A stretch of DNA of 64,000 nucleotides from Polytrichum commune. Its lineage: Eukaryota; Streptophyta; Polytrichopsida; Polytrichales; Polytrichaceae. Below the pieces are notes generated by a model that was not told the DNA's origin, made no database searches, and was given only the letters and a program-made list of their open reading frames with translations. The DNA is taken from assembly GCA_950295325.1 (NCBI GenBank), contig OX485806.1, positions 5,086,001 to 5,150,000 on the forward strand. The letters run 5' to 3'. This document shows, piece after piece, positions 62,201 to 64,000 of this stretch. Each line of letters opens with the position of its first letter. Positions within the stretch are counted from its first letter, which is position 1. The position numbers and the translations under genes are program-made.

Positions 62201-63719
62201 ATTTAACAAGACGAGTTATTGCACCAAAATTTAACATCAAATCTTGATACAATTCACTTAACCAAACAAAAAAAACAAAAAAAAGGTTCAAATACAAGTT
62301 TTGTGGATGAAGAGGCCCAAATTGGACCTCTTGGATGCTTAGTTGTCAATAGGTACAATGATTATCCCAATTAGTGTGTGTTACTATTTGAAATCACGCA
62401 ATACAATAACGTCTTACTTAGGAGTTCATTTTTTATTAACAAAAGTTCAATAGGTTGTTTGGACATTGTGAAATATAACTGACTTTGCTTGGTAAGAATA
62501 TTACATTCTCATCAAAATAGTTATAGAACTGCATAACTTCGAAGAGCAACACGCAGTAAATGGGATAATCAGTGTAGTGCACAAAACTATTCATCACCTG
62601 TGCCTCCAAAGTACCCGAGAGTTTGATTGACTTGCATCCACGGCGGGTACGCCGAGAAATCGAACTCCCGCACCTCGGTCGGCACCTTCCACTTCTCGTT
62701 CATCTCAGCCACCACACACCGCAAGTCATCCGCGTCCTTGTCCACGAATCTCTCCATTGTCCACACGACGACGGAAACATTGAACTCGGGCCTCAGATGG
62801 TTGATTCTCGCGTCTTGAGCGCCTCGGCCGATGGAGCGGAGCAAAAGTAAGCCGGCTGAGAGGTGGTTTCCACTAAATCCCGTAATGATTGTGGGCCTTA
62901 TTATCCCAGCCGCTTGATCAACTCTCACTTCATCATGTGTGTGGCTGAATTTGGGAGAGTTCTCGACGGTGTCCAGATTGACAAGGTGCATTCGCTGCCA
63001 CCGAAAACTCCGAGTCCCAGCAATGGACATCTGGTTCACAAACCGGCTCGTGTTTCCCACCACCATGTCATCACATCGAATCTGAAATTCCCCAAACTCG
63101 CCACACAAAGCTATTAAAAATATCATCAACTTCCAAAAGTTTACCTCATTTTGAAATGAACAATGTTTTGAGTACAAGAGCTGATGAAACTCTCAATTTT
63201 GTGAATCACGTCACGGAAATTCAATTATGAATTGAGTACCCGAACACCACCCTGCTGATGTATGATTTGTGCATAATTCCAACAATTTGCCTCCGGCCCG
63301 AGCGAATCGCGAACCATCTTGCACACAATGGATGGATAATCCACCCCCACACAAACTTTCTTCGCCAACTTTGGATCTGTGAGCAGAGTTGGCGAATTGT
63401 TTGTCAGGTTTTGAACTGCTTCGAATAACCTCGGAAGAAGCAGGAATGGAAGGTTCTTCTCGCTTGGGGGTTGCCACCCGTCGTCGCCTACTTTCACCAT
63501 AAGACACACACCACAACTACTAGGTGATGAATATTCTGTACTCGAGGTGTGGTTGGAGGTGCGGATGTTGAGGGATTCGAGAAGCGATTTCCCGAAGTCC
63601 GGAACCATTTTTTCGGTCTGAAGACTGATTGTGAACAGGACCGCCATGAAAGTGATCAAAATGCACAGGGGCATGTACAACTTCTTCCAGCCCACGAGCT
63701 CAGACAAGAACTCTGACAT
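59272..63719 (-). CDS. DUF1647-type glycosyltransferase-like type II membrane protein
   Basis: Host-like minus-strand gene. Proposed exons: 63719-63240, 63081-62598, one from 60671 leftward, probably one within 60131-59985, and 59527-59272; phases agree at the first three joins. Exon 1 starts MSEFLSELVGWKKLY, followed by one hydrophobic segment (about residues 15-35, LYMPLCILITFMAVLF), a type II signal anchor, then a lumen-side Cys-containing part. Exon 2 has PTIITGFSGNHLSAGLLLLR and REFDFSAYPPW; exon 3 begins EYAWKAVMIHRVL with HWQDAGCRF. These match the DUF1647 pattern TxxSSNH, FDFSKYP, YxWKPxxI and DxGxR. The last exon has CIAPDGSDRSNHRQDQAALTVL. The family's activity is unproven; a Golgi glycosyltransferase role is inference. 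Exon 4 and the gene end are uncertain. Confidence 0.7.
60700..62590. other. Large intron of the DUF1647-like gene
   Basis: AT-rich, no supportable coding frames. It contains C tracts at 61063-61080 (18 C) and 62060-62073. Confidence 0.6.
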
Positions 63720-64000
63720 GATGGTTTCAATTTGGAAAATCCAATTAATTCCAAAATTTCCGAAAACACTCTGGCCGTGACAGTATCAGTACTCCACTAC
63801 CTCAATAAAATTATGAATTTTCGTCACCATTTTGGTTGGGGTGCAGCTTGATGTTAATTCCAGAGGTCAATGCTCGTGATGGAGTTCCGCGAGTTCATGT
63901 GCACCTAATTCAGGAATCAGGAACATCTCCAAGAATTTGAGTGTTGCTTCGTACAATTATTCAACTAGGATTCCCTGTTTCATGGACCCAGGAATGAATT
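63720..64000. promoter_or_regulatory. 5' flank of the DUF1647-like gene
   Basis: The ATG complement lies at 63717-63719. Upstream (to the window end) is the likely 5' UTR and promoter side. No clear TATA element is seen. Confidence 0.35.

Overview
The window is eukaryotic nuclear DNA with no prokaryotic gene organisation. Coding segments are split by GT-AG introns. A Ty3/gypsy chromovirus with a C-terminal chromodomain, plant-type TTTAGGG repeats (5.37 kb and 47.4 kb) and transposases of plant/green-algal type point to a streptophyte with a repeat-rich genome. A charophyte such as Chara, or another non-flowering lineage, is my best guess; the sequence alone does not settle it. Almost everything is mobile DNA. 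The only clearly host-like gene is a DUF1647-type glycosyltransferase-like gene on the minus strand at 59.3-63.7 kb.

Layout. 0.2-1.16 kb plus 10.65-12.18 kb is a tandemly duplicated ~1.25 kb unit ending in a copia-like primer-binding site. Its first copy is split by element TE1 (1165-10646), with 28-base terminal inverted repeats starting AACACTATATTCG and a TACA target duplication. TE1 holds a 393-bp inverted pair (3201-3593 / 8454-8846), two arrays of the 22-base palindrome TTTACGAACG-NN-(reverse complement), and an FCP1-like phosphatase fragment. At 12.18-17.16 kb two further element ends and a 5'-truncated gypsy element are nested. 17.7-22.2 kb is a broken MULE-like transposase gene (minus). 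22.6-33.3 kb is a multi-exon minus-strand gene whose product reads as a ParB-like domain followed by a beta-class N4/N6 DNA methyltransferase-like domain. Two of its introns are filled with 21 copies of a ~235-bp repeat, each carrying the palindrome core TCGG-GG-CCGA. 33.7-36.7 kb holds a small accessory gene and a second MULE-like gene (plus), cut off by element TE3.

TE3 (36682-53957, ~17.3 kb) has matching AACACTATATTCG termini. Inside, on the minus strand, are a Lys/Glu-rich gene, an FCP1-like phosphatase and a second ParB/methyltransferase-like gene. A DUF7869-family gene, the presumed transposase, lies on the plus strand. Palindromes of GTTTGGGTCG-NN-(reverse complement) sit in the methyltransferase introns and just upstream of the DUF7869 gene. 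54-58.5 kb holds other transposon debris, including a third DUF7869 3' end with the same terminus.

Main result: two unrelated transposase types (MULE-like and DUF7869) are each paired, divergently, with a ParB/methyltransferase-like gene. Each unit carries its own private family of palindromes built to one plan: about 10-base arms around two free bases, with CG at or near the inner edge. This looks like a transposon-borne DNA-recognition or modification module. The copies here are decayed (nonsense codons, an 8-bp frameshift, non-canonical catalytic motifs), so they are probably inactive at this locus. All identifications are from motif reading; no searches were run.
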